Notes: generated by a model from the sequence alone, not told the origin. Positions 26,351-35,301 are shown, counted from the first letter of the stretch. The stretch is 57,027 bases of DNA from a virus (IMGVR_UViG_3300010371_000009:1-57027), one strand, 5' to 3'. Program-made: numbers and translations.

Positions 26351-26610
26351 ACACCATTATCTGCTATGAGCATTCTAACATCAGTTTCAGTACCTACGAA
26401 CAAAGGTGGCTGACTTGGGCCACTCCAAATACTAACGTAAATTCTTTTGTTCTTTAAAATATATTCTATTTCTTCTTCTGAAAATTCCCAACATGAAACA
26501 CAGTTAACACCATTCTTAAAAATAGGCAATTCAGTACATTGTAAATCATCCATATTAGGCGGCTTTTTTAACTTTACATTTGAACCTTCAAATTTAACCG
26601 GATATGCCAT
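26338..26610 (-). CDS. Hypothetical protein, 90 aa
   Basis: Unrecognised. Beta-rich, with CVSCWEFSEEEIEYILKNKR and YVSIWSGPSQPPLFVG. The pattern of a strand, a helix and WSGPSQPP occurs in small phage proteins of unknown role. TTTAAATG start context; 12-13 bp overlap downstream. Confidence 0.65.
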   Translation of the reverse strand: MAYPVKFEGSNVKLKKPPNMDDLQCTELPIFKNGVNCVSCWEFSEEEIEYILKNKRIYVSIWSGPSQPPLFVGTETDVRMLIADNGVWKK

Positions 26611-26793
26611 TTAAATATTTTCCATACTTTTTGATAAAATGCAAAGCGCAATTTGAAGTGTTTTATCATCACAAGGTTTATAAAGATAAACGCATTTCTG
26701 ATTACCATTATCTAAAGTGATACATATGCGTATATATGTTTCTGCTTTGTTATTTTTTAAATTAAGATTTTCTAACACTTCTATGTTTGCCAT
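26611..26793 (-). CDS. Hypothetical protein, 60 aa
   Basis: Unrecognised. Short alpha/beta protein (TYIRICITLDNGNQKCVYLY). Packed against both neighbours in the replication operon with TTTTAAAAATGG at its start. Confidence 0.6.
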   Translation of the reverse strand: MANIEVLENLNLKNNKAETYIRICITLDNGNQKCVYLYKPCDDKTLQIALCILSKSMENI

Positions 26794-26795
26794 TT

Positions 26796-28379
26796 TTAAA
26801 ATTCAGCACTTAAAACTTCTGGAAACTTTTTATTAACCCATACTTTGATTTTCTTAGGGCAACGCAATTGAGCTATATAATTCAAAGCTTCATCGGTTGT
26901 AGCTGGTGGCACAGTTTCATGACGCTGTTTCCACCATTGATGAAATTTATGCCTTCCAAGGCCACCTAACGATTGTGGGAATACCCATTCGTTAAAAGAT
27001 CGAATACCGCAAAAATATGTTACCTTAATGGAGGGTGCTTTGCCAATCTTTTCTTGTTTTAAATATATGGCTCTTTCAACGTCAAATTGCTCTACAATTG
27101 GTAAGTCTGATTTTATAAGCTCTGCTGATCCAGAAACTTTAGTAATTTTAATTTCAAATTCAAATTCCATGCCGCACGAAACACAGTGCTTAACTTTAAT
27201 ATGATTGAAAGTCCCACAAGCATCACAGATTTTAATAGGAATGTCGCCTGTACCTTCCCCCTTCTTTCTAGGAATTATAGGATCGTTTATTGGTCCTAGG
27301 CGCGGTGTATTGCGTGCGAAATCCAATACAAGACAGTTAGGCTTACCGTCTGCTGGTCGCGTGCCTCTCCCAAGCATCTGTACCCATAAAGGAACAGACA
27401 TTGTTGGACGAAACATGCCTATAAGATCAATCGCAGGATGGTTGAAACCTGTTGTAAGTTTTCCATAGTTGACAATAGATCGTAGCGAGCCATCTTTAAA
27501 AGCTCTAATAGCTTTGTCATTAAATTCACCAGTGTTTTTAGAATGAACAGCAGCGCAATCTATGCCAAATTGACCAAGCATTTGAGCTATGTGTTCGGCA
27601 TGTTCAATTCCAGAAGCAAATAACAACCATGAACGTCTATCATGCCCACACTCTACCAACTCTCGCAAACCTTGAAACGTGACTTCAGCAACATCAACAG
27701 CGTGTTGCAATTGGCTTTGAATGTATTCGCCTTTGACCATTCCAACATTTGAAACATCTAGCTCTATTTTAGTTCGCCTTGGAATAAGTGCTGATAAGTA
27801 ACCTTCAGCCAAAAGACGATTAAAATTATCCATGCTACAAAGATCATGAACAATGTCTGTAAATAAGCCACCATCGGTTATATATCCTTGTCCCATGCGA
27901 AATGGCGTTGCGGTCATGCCAATAATTTTTACATTTGGATTTATCAATTTTATCGTAGTGAGAAAAGTTTGATACATGCTCGCTTCATCTTGATTAATCA
28001 AATGCGCTTCATCTATAAATACAATATCGCGCCAACCAAATAGACTTGGATTTTTGATACCAGATTGAATGCCAGCATACACTACAGGCATTACAGGGTT
28101 TTTCTCTTTTAGTCCTGCTGAATAAATGCCAAGTGGTGCTGTTGGCCATACTTCTTTTAATACTCCTGCATTTTGTTCGATTAATTCTTTAACATGTGTC
28201 ACCAACAGAAAGCGTTGTGTTGGCCATAGTTTCATTACACTTTCAATAAAAATAGCTGGCACGATTGATTTACCAGTACCAGTTGGCCACGCTAAAACCG
28301 GATTGCCTTTATTACCATTCTGAAAATAATGCCAGATGGCATCAAGACCTTCACGTTGATATGGTCGCAATTTAATCAT
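26796..28379 (-). CDS. SF2 DEAH-box helicase with C-terminal zinc ribbon
   Basis: 527 aa. Q-like start (LRPYQREGLDAIW), Walker A WPTGTGKS (31-38), motif Ia LLVTHVKELIEQ, Walker B DEAH (123-126), motif III MTATPF (155-160), and motif VI in VQMLGRGTRPADGK. A CxxC-x(n)-CxxC ribbon (CDACG ... CVSCG) follows at about 375-395. Such type III-restriction-like helicases without methylase or nuclease are common phage replication or recombination helicases; no methyltransferase is next to it, so I do not call it a restriction enzyme. Confidence 0.87.
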   Translation of the reverse strand: MIKLRPYQREGLDAIWHYFQNGNKGNPVLAWPTGTGKSIVPAIFIESVMKLWPTQRFLLVTHVKELIEQNAGVLKEVWPTAPLGIYSAGLKEKNPVMPVVYAGIQSGIKNPSLFGWRDIVFIDEAHLINQDEASMYQTFLTTIKLINPNVKIIGMTATPFRMGQGYITDGGLFTDIVHDLCSMDNFNRLLAEGYLSALIPRRTKIELDVSNVGMVKGEYIQSQLQHAVDVAEVTFQGLRELVECGHDRRSWLLFASGIEHAEHIAQMLGQFGIDCAAVHSKNTGEFNDKAIRAFKDGSLRSIVNYGKLTTGFNHPAIDLIGMFRPTMSVPLWVQMLGRGTRPADGKPNCLVLDFARNTPRLGPINDPIIPRKKGEGTGDIPIKICDACGTFNHIKVKHCVSCGMEFEFEIKITKVSGSAELIKSDLPIVEQFDVERAIYLKQEKIGKAPSIKVTYFCGIRSFNEWVFPQSLGGLGRHKFHQWWKQRHETVPPATTDEALNYIAQLRCPKKIKVWVNKKFPEVLSAEF

Positions 28380-28384
28380 AAAGA

Positions 28385-28780
28385 TTACTTCGTAGTAAGG
28401 AATTCTGCAATCATATGTGTGTTACGTCTATGTAGCATGTTTAACATATCAGCAGCTTGATATTTATTCATCGGCTCTGGATCAACAAAATATTGCATAC
28501 CAAATTGTTTAGGATTATCTTTAAAATGAACGCTTTGAAATATTTCTAGCTTGCCCATATTATCAACAGCGCAATGAACACGCGCGGTATAAGGCAAAGA
28601 TATAGTTGCAAACATTGATTTAGAATGTAACTCTATAGGTTGATTTTTATCAACGCTAACGCCTAAACCTTTTTCATGTTGTAATAGTTCCATTTGATAT
28701 TCTAGCTGTCGTATCTTACCTAACAACACCATTTCGACTGGTGTGTTAGCTTCAAAATTTAGATCAAATTTATCTATCAT
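28385..28780 (-). CDS. Hypothetical protein, 131 aa
   Basis: Unrecognised. A helical start (LGKIRQLEYQMELLQHEK) is followed by a beta domain (SLPYTARVHCAVDN) and a helical end. Lies between helicase and exonuclease with tight spacing. Confidence 0.65.
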   Translation of the reverse strand: MIDKFDLNFEANTPVEMVLLGKIRQLEYQMELLQHEKGLGVSVDKNQPIELHSKSMFATISLPYTARVHCAVDNMGKLEIFQSVHFKDNPKQFGMQYFVDPEPMNKYQAADMLNMLHRRNTHMIAEFLTTK

Positions 28781-29683
28781 TTAGATTATTCCTTTGTGCT
28801 CATTACAGCCTTTTGGAATGAAATCTTTTGGTATCACTTGACCAAACTTATTACATTTCCATTGTGCGTTTTCAACAGGCTCGCTAAAGACGCAACTTCT
28901 ACAATTCTTTTCAACAGGCTCATTATAAAAACATATTGACTGAAAATGGCAATACTGACATTTCCAGAAGCTTGATTGCTGACTTATCTTTTCTGGTGGA
29001 AGCTTGGCATAGATTATATCAGTAGCTTTCTTTTCAAGCTCTATAGCATAATTCCAATCAAGAGTTTTAAACTCAAAATCCATAGTTTCATCGTCTTTAT
29101 TTACAGCAACATAAAGACCATGTTGAATTTTAAATTCCTTTCCATAACCGCACATTTGCGCCCAATGTTCTGGTTTGGATTTTACCACACCATCGGCTTT
29201 CCACTTATCAAAACTTTTCTTATTGTGAGTTTTAAATTCACAAATGACAGGTAGATTATCGGCAAATCCTAGTGTTGCTATCCCATCCGTTTCGCCACCA
29301 TAATGTCCATCAATCAATGATGCTTTATGCTGATCGCCTGTAGATGGATCAATAACCGCTCTAAAACTAATTCCAGCCCACAATAAGAATTGCTCAATCT
29401 TAGCTTCTTCATCTTTACCGCGTTGAAACAATCGACGCATTCTAGGATCAAATTGATTGAGCTTAGCCCAACGAAACGTAAGCCAAATTTTGCGCCAACA
29501 TTCATCACCAATCAACGATATACCCAAATGACTGCGATGCTTAGCCGGATATTTTTCAATTGAATATTCTTCAAGACTATCGCGTAAAGTCTTTACAATT
29601 TCATCAGGTGTCATTGTGGGCATACTATCGTCTATCTCTCTAGGTTTCCATCGCCCATTTATGTAATCTTGAATGACAGGCAT
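28781..29683 (-). CDS. PD-(D/E)XK (RecB/Cas4-like) nuclease
   Basis: 300 aa. Catalytic core visible: helix RRLFQRGKDEEAKIEQFL (Gly and Glu of motif I), GGETDGIA (Asp of motif II) and VICEFKTHNKKSF (E-x-K of motif III). Near the C-terminus Cys residues (CQYCHFQSIC and CRSC, with CNEH further on) could hold an Fe-S or zinc site as in Cas4/AddB-type nucleases. With the Sak4-like ATPase and SSB-like protein it would form a recombination set. Confidence 0.78.
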   Translation of the reverse strand: MPVIQDYINGRWKPREIDDSMPTMTPDEIVKTLRDSLEEYSIEKYPAKHRSHLGISLIGDECWRKIWLTFRWAKLNQFDPRMRRLFQRGKDEEAKIEQFLLWAGISFRAVIDPSTGDQHKASLIDGHYGGETDGIATLGFADNLPVICEFKTHNKKSFDKWKADGVVKSKPEHWAQMCGYGKEFKIQHGLYVAVNKDDETMDFEFKTLDWNYAIELEKKATDIIYAKLPPEKISQQSSFWKCQYCHFQSICFYNEPVEKNCRSCVFSEPVENAQWKCNKFGQVIPKDFIPKGCNEHKGII

Positions 29684-29931
29684 TAAAGTTCATCAATGTG
29701 AGCAGCTACAATCAATAGCTCTAAATGAATTGCTAGCCAGGGTTGTTCATTAAGTTTGATGGCTTCAGTAGCAGATTTATTAAAATATTCAGGATTTAGA
29801 ATTTTAATGTAACAAGCACCATCGATTATGTCAATTTCAAATCCTTTAGCATTCATGAGCTTTAGAATTTTCTTTGCTTCTTCTAAATCTTTTTCTTGAT
29901 CTGCTTTTGTACAGTAACGACGTGTTGACAT
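29683..29931 (-). CDS. Hypothetical protein, 82 aa
   Basis: Unrecognised. Helical charged N-terminus (TKADQEKDLEEAKKIL) then a beta segment and IHLELLIVAAHIDEL. It is the first gene after an intrinsic terminator on this strand and overlaps the nuclease start by one base. Confidence 0.6.
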   Translation of the reverse strand: MSTRRYCTKADQEKDLEEAKKILKLMNAKGFEIDIIDGACYIKILNPEYFNKSATEAIKLNEQPWLAIHLELLIVAAHIDEL

Positions 29932-29941
29932 TTTTAATTCC

Positions 29942-29979
29942 TTTTTTGAAAAAATAGCGGGATATTTCTACCCCGCTAT
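29942..29979 (-). terminator. Terminator after the SSB-like gene
   Basis: On the minus strand an 8-bp stem ATAGCGGG / CCCGCTAT is followed by T6. It marks the end of the 32473-30029 transcript, with partial read-through or a further promoter needed for the genes from 29931 onward. Confidence 0.8.
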
Positions 29980-30028
29980 AAAGTTTACTTTTGCAGTTTA
30001 AAAATATTTATAAAACTATCTGCAAAAG

Positions 30029-30703
30029 TTATTGACTACCCCAAGGTGGCGATCCGCCTTGCGGCTGATTAGGCTGTGGCTGTTGCTGTTGTGGAGCGGG
30101 TTGACCCCAACCGCCAGCGTTATTTTGCTGCATTGGCTGCTGCGACGGCTGATTGTTTTGTGGCTGTGCTTGTGGCTGTTGATTAGTCCAACCCGCATTA
30201 GGCTGTGCTTGTCCATTAGACTGTTGTGCAGGTTGGATTGGCTGTGCAGCTTGTGGTGCCTTTCCAGGTTCATTACCTTGCGCGTCATAGACCTTCTTAA
30301 TTTCAACATAACCTGTATCTTCAAGCTGGCCACTAGAGTTCTTACGCTTCTGTGGCACAACTTCCATTCGACCGCGTGCGCCACGCAATTCAAACGCAGC
30401 TTTATCAACAATAGGCGATCCATCTGGATTTTTAGGAAATGAAAGCTTGAAAACATTCGTAGCATAGCAGAGTGCAGAAAGTTCTTTTTGTGCAATCTCT
30501 ACAGCTTGCGGGCTGCTATTCCACAAATTATAACGCTTTTCAATGCGTCCAACTGGCGAAGTAAATTCAATAACCAACATTCCACCAGTGTTATCTTTTG
30601 TGCCTTTCGCATAGGTATTAGAGATAGTGAAATCATACATTCCGAGTGGATGTGCTTCACCACCTTGAGAAGGTGTAAAATTTCTAGCGTCAAAGGTGTC
30701 CAT
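30029..30703 (-). CDS. DUF669/SSB-like protein with Gln/Pro-rich tail
   Basis: 224 aa. Residues 1-135 are beta-rich and resemble phage DUF669-type single-strand-binding-like proteins (GMYDFTISNTYAKGT, MLVIEFTSPVGRIEKRYNLW). Residues about 140-224 are disordered, full of Gln, Pro, Asn, with Trp-Gly motifs (GGWGQP, PPWGSQ). This mirrors SSB layout: an OB-like core plus a protein-recruiting tail, though the tail is not acidic. Position next to Sak4 supports a recombination or replication role. Confidence 0.65.
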   Translation of the reverse strand: MDTFDARNFTPSQGGEAHPLGMYDFTISNTYAKGTKDNTGGMLVIEFTSPVGRIEKRYNLWNSSPQAVEIAQKELSALCYATNVFKLSFPKNPDGSPIVDKAAFELRGARGRMEVVPQKRKNSSGQLEDTGYVEIKKVYDAQGNEPGKAPQAAQPIQPAQQSNGQAQPNAGWTNQQPQAQPQNNQPSQQPMQQNNAGGWGQPAPQQQQPQPNQPQGGSPPWGSQ

Positions 30704-30704
30704 G

Positions 30705-31055
30705 TTATTTCCAATCCTTGCTTGTTGTAGCTAATGGTTCAACTCTATCTTTGTTTTCTGCTGGCTGTGGTAATGTCCCCTCTAATACCCATTGTAAAAC
30801 AGTGTTCATATGATTTAGAAAATGCTCTGTGTTAGTTACAGAATGATTATCATCGAATGGTGAATGATATGTTTTAGACGCTTCTGTCATAACATCGCGT
30901 CTAATAGCAATCATTCTATAATCATATGGTGGTGCAAAATGCGTTCCTTTTTCAAGAGTAAGAGGCATACCACTATTTATTTTTACCCCTTGCTGTTCTA
31001 ATTGTGCAGCAATTTCCGAATAGCAAGTTGCACTAATTTTAAGATTGAGTGGCAT
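30705..31055 (-). CDS. Hypothetical protein, 116 aa
   Basis: Unrecognised. It contains FAPPYDYRMIAIRRDVM and HSVTNTEHFLNHMNTVLQWV. Located 1 bp from the Sak4-like gene and next to the SSB-like gene, so it is probably part of the recombination operon. Confidence 0.65.
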   Translation of the reverse strand: MPLNLKISATCYSEIAAQLEQQGVKINSGMPLTLEKGTHFAPPYDYRMIAIRRDVMTEASKTYHSPFDDNHSVTNTEHFLNHMNTVLQWVLEGTLPQPAENKDRVEPLATTSKDWK

Positions 31056-31056
31056 T

Positions 31057-31719
31057 CTACACCATCGCTTTCTTTACGATTAAGCCAAAATCAGGCGGTT
31101 CAAATTCATTTAAATTTCCAGTTCTATGGCGTGCAAGTACGTCGATAGTTTCGTTGCATCTAAAAGCTTTCACTTGCCCCATAGCAGGAACGTTTTGAAT
31201 ACCTAGATGCAAGATGAAATCATACATATGAGGTACATCGACGTTTAATTGATTGCCTGGAAAATATGGACGGCGAACACCTTCAAATATACCTTCTTTG
31301 GCAATCAAATATGTATGTTTATGCTGCGTATAGAACAGGGGTCTTAAATGATCCATCACAGCAGTAGCCATATCACCATAAGCTTTCAAACCATGCTTCT
31401 GGATTTTTAAAGCTTTCTGTAAATAAGTATCAGCCATCTGTGAAATACTATCGACGGCCAGCGTATCATAATTTTTAGTTTCTGCTGAATTAAAAAACCA
31501 TTTAAAAAAATCATCAATAGCTTCTGGTGTAAACGCTTGACACGTTGGAACCATAGAACCACGCATAGATAGCAATCCAGGTTCGCAAGCTAATAGTACA
31601 GGTCTAGGCGCAGTATTAATGATTGGTGTTTTACCGCTTCCAGGTGCTCCATACACAATGGCTTTTACACCATACTGAATTGCAAAATCTTTAGCGGGCT
31701 TAAGCTGTGAAGCTTGCAT
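31057..31719 (-). CDS. Sak4-like RecA-fold ATPase (AAA_24)
   Basis: 220 aa. Walker A YGAPGSGKT (23-31), LLACEPGLLSMRG, and a Walker B-like strand YDTLAVDSISQMAD. Size and motifs match phage Sak4 single-strand annealing/recombination ATPases. It acts with SSB and exonuclease, both encoded beside it. Overlaps the next gene by one base. Confidence 0.8.
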   Translation of the reverse strand: MQASQLKPAKDFAIQYGVKAIVYGAPGSGKTPIINTAPRPVLLACEPGLLSMRGSMVPTCQAFTPEAIDDFFKWFFNSAETKNYDTLAVDSISQMADTYLQKALKIQKHGLKAYGDMATAVMDHLRPLFYTQHKHTYLIAKEGIFEGVRRPYFPGNQLNVDVPHMYDFILHLGIQNVPAMGQVKAFRCNETIDVLARHRTGNLNEFEPPDFGLIVKKAMV

Positions 31720-31949
31720 TAAAAATATCCTGCTTCTTCAAATGATTTAATTTGCATAACTGTTTCTATTTTTTTCATTTCCTTAAGAGCAATCTCACAA
31801 GTATGTCTAATTTCAACAAGCCCGTAATTGTGATCTTTCATAAATTCTAAATCATTCTTTAGTTTAAACCACATTTCCTTATAAACAGGACTTTCTTGAT
31901 AAACGTGAATTTTCCAAATTTTAACTTTACTTCTTTTAAAAATATTCAT
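31719..31949 (-). CDS. Hypothetical protein, 76 aa
   Basis: Unrecognised; charged, mostly helical, no cysteine pair or membrane segment. Both ends overlap neighbours by 1-4 bp, supporting translation within the operon. Confidence 0.6.
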   Translation of the reverse strand: MNIFKRSKVKIWKIHVYQESPVYKEMWFKLKNDLEFMKDHNYGLVEIRHTCEIALKEMKKIETVMQIKSFEEAGYF

Positions 31950-32473
31950 TTCTTTTTAGCTTTCGGCTCTTTAATCTCAAGACTTGGCGCAGCTTCGGTA
32001 ATTTCAAGAAATGAATTTATGATCTTCATAATGCCGATAGCTTTGGTGTCGCCTTTCTCACAATCTTCTTGAAGCTGGCGATATTCAGTAAGCAAGAAAT
32101 TAGGTGTCCAGCTTACCAATCTATCAGCGATGAATGAACCATCATTACCGATTTTGGCAATCTCTGCCAAACCAAGCTTCACTGTATCATTATCTTTAAG
32201 TTTGTAATTGAATTTGATACCGGCTTTAAGCTGATAACCGTTGCCAAGCTCTTGCGTATTAGTGCCTTCAGTAGGATTAGGAAATGCACGCTTTACAACA
32301 TACTTTCTAAATTCCATTTCAGCTTCTTTAGCAGCAGCTAAATCTTTCTGTAACTTCTGCCATTGCATCAAAACAGCATCGCGCCCAAAGCTATCCCAAG
32401 CTTCTGCAATAGGGTCTTTGGGTACAGGGTTTGATTGTGGGGAAGGTTGACCCCATACATTAGGTGTATTCAT
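31946..32473 (-). CDS. Conserved phage protein of the Sak4 operon, 175 aa
   Basis: First gene of the replication operon. N-terminus is disordered with a Trp-Gly motif (NVWGQPSPQSNPVP); the folded part has a coil (WQKLQKDLAAAKEAEMEF) followed by a beta unit (LGNGYQLKAGIKFNYKL) and ends in a Lys-rich tail. I recognise this layout from phage genes next to Sak4/SSB genes but know no function. Confidence 0.7.
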   Translation of the reverse strand: MNTPNVWGQPSPQSNPVPKDPIAEAWDSFGRDAVLMQWQKLQKDLAAAKEAEMEFRKYVVKRAFPNPTEGTNTQELGNGYQLKAGIKFNYKLKDNDTVKLGLAEIAKIGNDGSFIADRLVSWTPNFLLTEYRQLQEDCEKGDTKAIGIMKIINSFLEITEAAPSLEIKEPKAKKK

Positions 32474-32506
32474 TTTAATTCCTTATTTGATTTTTATTCG
32501 TCCAAA

Positions 32507-32615
32507 AGCCTATAGATGGTATTTTCCCTTGTCAAGCAAATAATTCCGCTTGACGGCAATTTATTATTGTAGCAGCTTAGCAGCGAAATTGCAATAATAG
32601 GGAAAAATTCCCACA
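32507..32615. promoter_or_regulatory. Divergent promoter/operator between replication operon and HTH gene
   Basis: Minus-strand promoter TTGACA at 32530-32535 with TAGGCT 17 nt on (or TATAGG at 15). A perfect inverted repeat TCAAGC / GCTTGA (32532-32537, 32548-32553) covers that -35 box and an opposed TTGACG (32550-32555). A wider repeat ATTATTG / CAATAAT flanks GCAGCTTAGCAGC. The HTH protein at 32616 is the obvious candidate ligand. Confidence 0.55.
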
Positions 32616-32822
32616 ATGAACCTTTATGAAAAAACGTTAAGTTTAATCAAAAATCGTCCAGCAAGAATATCGCTGCAACAAATTACAGATGATTTAAATA
32701 AGAAAAACATTGAAGTTAGTTATAGCTGGATATGTAAATTTCATCAAGGTGAAATTACTAATCCAAGCTATTTAACTTTGCAAGCTTTACATGACTATTT
32801 AGTGAGCGTCGTTAAACATTAA
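32616..32822 (+). CDS. Small HTH (Cro/CI-like) DNA-binding protein
   Basis: 68 aa, one domain. The helix-turn-helix reads ISLQQITDDLNKKNIEVSYS then WICKFHQGEITNPS and a final helix LQALHDYLVSVV, close to the Cro/C1 or Arc-type XRE layout. Product is a likely repressor of the divergent early promoters. With no companion integrase or second repressor, a Cro-like switch role is more likely than lysogeny control. Confidence 0.7.
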   Translation: MNLYEKTLSLIKNRPARISLQQITDDLNKKNIEVSYSWICKFHQGEITNPSYLTLQALHDYLVSVVKH

Positions 32823-32835
32823 CCACGCTTGCTAA

Positions 32836-35301
32836 GTGGGGGATATTTTGTATAATCCATATCAGCCTGACATGCAGGCTCAACTAAATAATTTCAATAA
32901 TATTCCAGAAGAATTAAAGGTTCTTCCACAATGGCTCGTATGGAAGTTTGAAGATATTGGTGCAGCAAAGCCTACTAAGGTTCCGTACAATCCCATTAGT
33001 GGTGAAAAAGCAAGCACAACTAATCCTAATACATGGGTAAAATTTGAAGAAGCTGTAGAAGCTTTTAAAACTTGTAAATGGGATGGCATTGGTTTTGTTT
33101 TTTCAGATAAAGACCCATACACATTTATAGATTTAGACGATACGCATGGCGATGCTATTGCATTAGATAAACAAATTAAAATCTTTCGTGAATTCGATAG
33201 CTACAGTGAAAAATCACCATCTGGTACAGGCTTACACATTATTATCAAAGGTGAAATTCCTGTAGGACGTAGAAGAAATTTTATTGAAATGTATAGCAGC
33301 GGTAGATATGCAACTTTTACAGGTGATATTTATCATAAAAAAGGTATTGAATATCGTCAAGAATTATTGACACAATTATTTGAACAAATTGGTTCGTCTG
33401 TTCCGCAAACTAATTTGTTTGTTGGTGATGCTCAAGAGAAAGAAACTGACGAAGTTATAATTGAGCGTGCAGCTAATGCTGACAATGGAATTAAATTTTC
33501 AGATTTATTTTCTGGTAGCTGGAACACTTATTATCCAAGTCAATCTGAAGCAGATTTGGCGCTTATCAACATCATTGCTTTCTATACGCAAAATAGAAAT
33601 CAAATTAAAAGAATATTTCACAAATCAGATTTAGGAAAACGTTTAAAAGCACAACGTCAAGATTATCTGAATTGGATGATTGACAAATCATTTGATAAAA
33701 TGTTACCTGATCTTGATTTTGATGGTTTTACAAATGTCCTAAAAGATCACATTCAAGAAATTAAAAATGAAGGTGCTGTAGCTCAAAGGTTAGAGCCATC
33801 CGCTCATAACGGATTGGTTGTAGGTTCAAGTCCTACCAGCACCACCACTAAAGAGGCATCGGTTAAAGGTAAGCCTGCACCCTTTGAAGGTGTTAATCCT
33901 GGTTCAAATCCAGGTGCCTCTACCAATTCAAAGCCACATTTAAATTTGCCACCTGGATTGTTAGGTGAAATTGCTCTTTTCATTTATCAATCATCGCCAC
34001 GTCCTGTACCTGAAATTGCATTAGCAGCGGCTATAGGTTTAATGAGCGGCATAACCGGACGTGCCTACAATGTATCTGGTACAGGTTTAAATCAATATGT
34101 TTTGCTTCTTGCTGGCACTGGTAGCGGTAAGGAAGGAATGGCTTTAGGCATCGACAAGTTAATGCACGAAATACGTCAACAGGTGCCTACTGCAATGAAT
34201 TTTATAGGACCATCTGAAATTGCATCTGGTCAAGCACTTATAAAATATATTGCAAACAACTCACAATGCTTTGTCACGATCCTTGGTGAATTTGGTTTGC
34301 GCCTTTTGCAGATGGCCAACTACAATGCCAATGGTGCGGAAGTTTCATTAAGAAGAATGCTGTTAGATTTATATAACAAATCTGGATTTGGACAAATAGC
34401 TAGACCTTCTGTTTATGCAGATAAAGATAAAAATACAAGCGCAATTCCGTCACCTTCGTTTAGCATTCTAGGTGAAAGCACACCAGAACGTTTTTATGGT
34501 GCGCTGAATGAAGATATGATTAGTGAGGGATTGCTGCCACGGTTTCTTCTAATTGAATACAATGGTTATCGCGTGCCATTCAATAAAATCCACGGCGAGA
34601 TAAAGCCAACTTTCAGCTTAATTGAAAAGCTGACTACCGTTTGCGCCAACGCTGAAATGATCCAAAATTCAAATCCGCGCAAAGTTATCAATGTAAAATT
34701 TACAAGAGAAGCAGAACAAATTTCAGATAGTTATGATCGTTATGCAGATAGTCAAATAAATTTAAATGGACAAAAAGATGTTGTTAAGCAGCTATGGAAT
34801 AGAGCGCATATTAAAGTTTTAAAATTGGCTGCAATCATAGCTGTGGGCATAAATATGTTTGAACCATTGATAGAAGCAGATCACATGAATTGGGCTATAT
34901 CAATGGTCAATAATGATATTGAAACTCTTAGCCTTAAGTTTGAAGAAGGCAAAATAGGAATGAACACTAGCGAGATAAAACAGATTGATGACATTATTAG
35001 AATTATAAAAGAATATGTCATGCAAGATTGGGAATATGTAAAGAAATATTCAGATAAAAGCGAAAAGTCTGAAAAGATGTATAATGACAAGGTAATCAGC
35101 TATTCATATATTAGCCGTCGATTGGTCGCGCAATCAGCATTCAAGAATGACAAGCTAGGTGCTACAGCAGCGATCAAACGTTGCTTACAAATTATGATTG
35201 ATAGAGATTACATTCGGGAAATGAGCAAAGGTGAATTGGGAAATCGCTTTGGGACTTCACAACGCGCATTCATTGTCACCAATCCAACTATTTTAAAATA
35301 G
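32836..35301 (+). CDS. Prim-pol primase/DUF3987-like helicase fusion containing two tRNA genes
   Basis: 821 aa. N-terminal bifunctional prim-pol region: LPQWLVWKFE, KVPYNPISGEKAS, catalytic FIDLDD (98-102), SPSGTGLHIII, EMYSSGRYATFTGD. The C-terminal half is a DUF3987-type ATPase: LAGTGSGKEGM (Walker A, about 424-434), then a typical Glu-rich core and ERFYGALNEDM. Residues about 313-364 are encoded by two complete tRNA genes (33772-33925) read in frame, which make an interdomain linker with AQRLEP and NPGSNPGAS. The TTG at 32848 with GGGGGA upstream may be the actual start. Confidence 0.82.
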   Translation: MGDILYNPYQPDMQAQLNNFNNIPEELKVLPQWLVWKFEDIGAAKPTKVPYNPISGEKASTTNPNTWVKFEEAVEAFKTCKWDGIGFVFSDKDPYTFIDLDDTHGDAIALDKQIKIFREFDSYSEKSPSGTGLHIIIKGEIPVGRRRNFIEMYSSGRYATFTGDIYHKKGIEYRQELLTQLFEQIGSSVPQTNLFVGDAQEKETDEVIIERAANADNGIKFSDLFSGSWNTYYPSQSEADLALINIIAFYTQNRNQIKRIFHKSDLGKRLKAQRQDYLNWMIDKSFDKMLPDLDFDGFTNVLKDHIQEIKNEGAVAQRLEPSAHNGLVVGSSPTSTTTKEASVKGKPAPFEGVNPGSNPGASTNSKPHLNLPPGLLGEIALFIYQSSPRPVPEIALAAAIGLMSGITGRAYNVSGTGLNQYVLLLAGTGSGKEGMALGIDKLMHEIRQQVPTAMNFIGPSEIASGQALIKYIANNSQCFVTILGEFGLRLLQMANYNANGAEVSLRRMLLDLYNKSGFGQIARPSVYADKDKNTSAIPSPSFSILGESTPERFYGALNEDMISEGLLPRFLLIEYNGYRVPFNKIHGEIKPTFSLIEKLTTVCANAEMIQNSNPRKVINVKFTREAEQISDSYDRYADSQINLNGQKDVVKQLWNRAHIKVLKLAAIIAVGINMFEPLIEADHMNWAISMVNNDIETLSLKFEEGKIGMNTSEIKQIDDIIRIIKEYVMQDWEYVKKYSDKSEKSEKMYNDKVISYSYISRRLVAQSAFKNDKLGATAAIKRCLQIMIDRDYIREMSKGELGNRFGTSQRAFIVTNPTILK
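33772..33847 (+). tRNA. tRNA-Met/Ile2 (anticodon CAT), inside primase frame
   Basis: Complete cloverleaf by eye: acceptor GGTGCTG / CAGCACC, D stem GCTC/GAGC, anticodon stem ATCCG/CGGAT with loop CTCATAA, T stem GTAGG/CCTAC with TTCAAGT, discriminator A and encoded CCA. Loop sequence fits elongator Met or lysidine-modified Ile2; I cannot distinguish them. It lies wholly inside the primase-helicase reading frame. Confidence 0.9.
33852..33925 (+). tRNA. tRNA-Gln (anticodon TTG), inside primase frame
   Basis: Acceptor AGAGGCA / TGCCTCT, D stem GGTT/AGCC, anticodon stem GCACC/GGTGT with loop CTTTGAA, T stem CCTGG/CCAGG with TTCAAAT, discriminator A, encoded CCA. Four bases after the preceding tRNA; both share the primase reading frame. 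Confidence 0.9.

Noticed and set aside
26796-28379. Type III restriction enzyme
   Set aside because: Only the SF2 helicase part is present; there is no methyltransferase or specificity gene nearby.
32616-32822. CI-type repressor for lysogeny
   Set aside because: It is a single HTH domain without a cleavage or oligomerisation domain, and no integrase was found.
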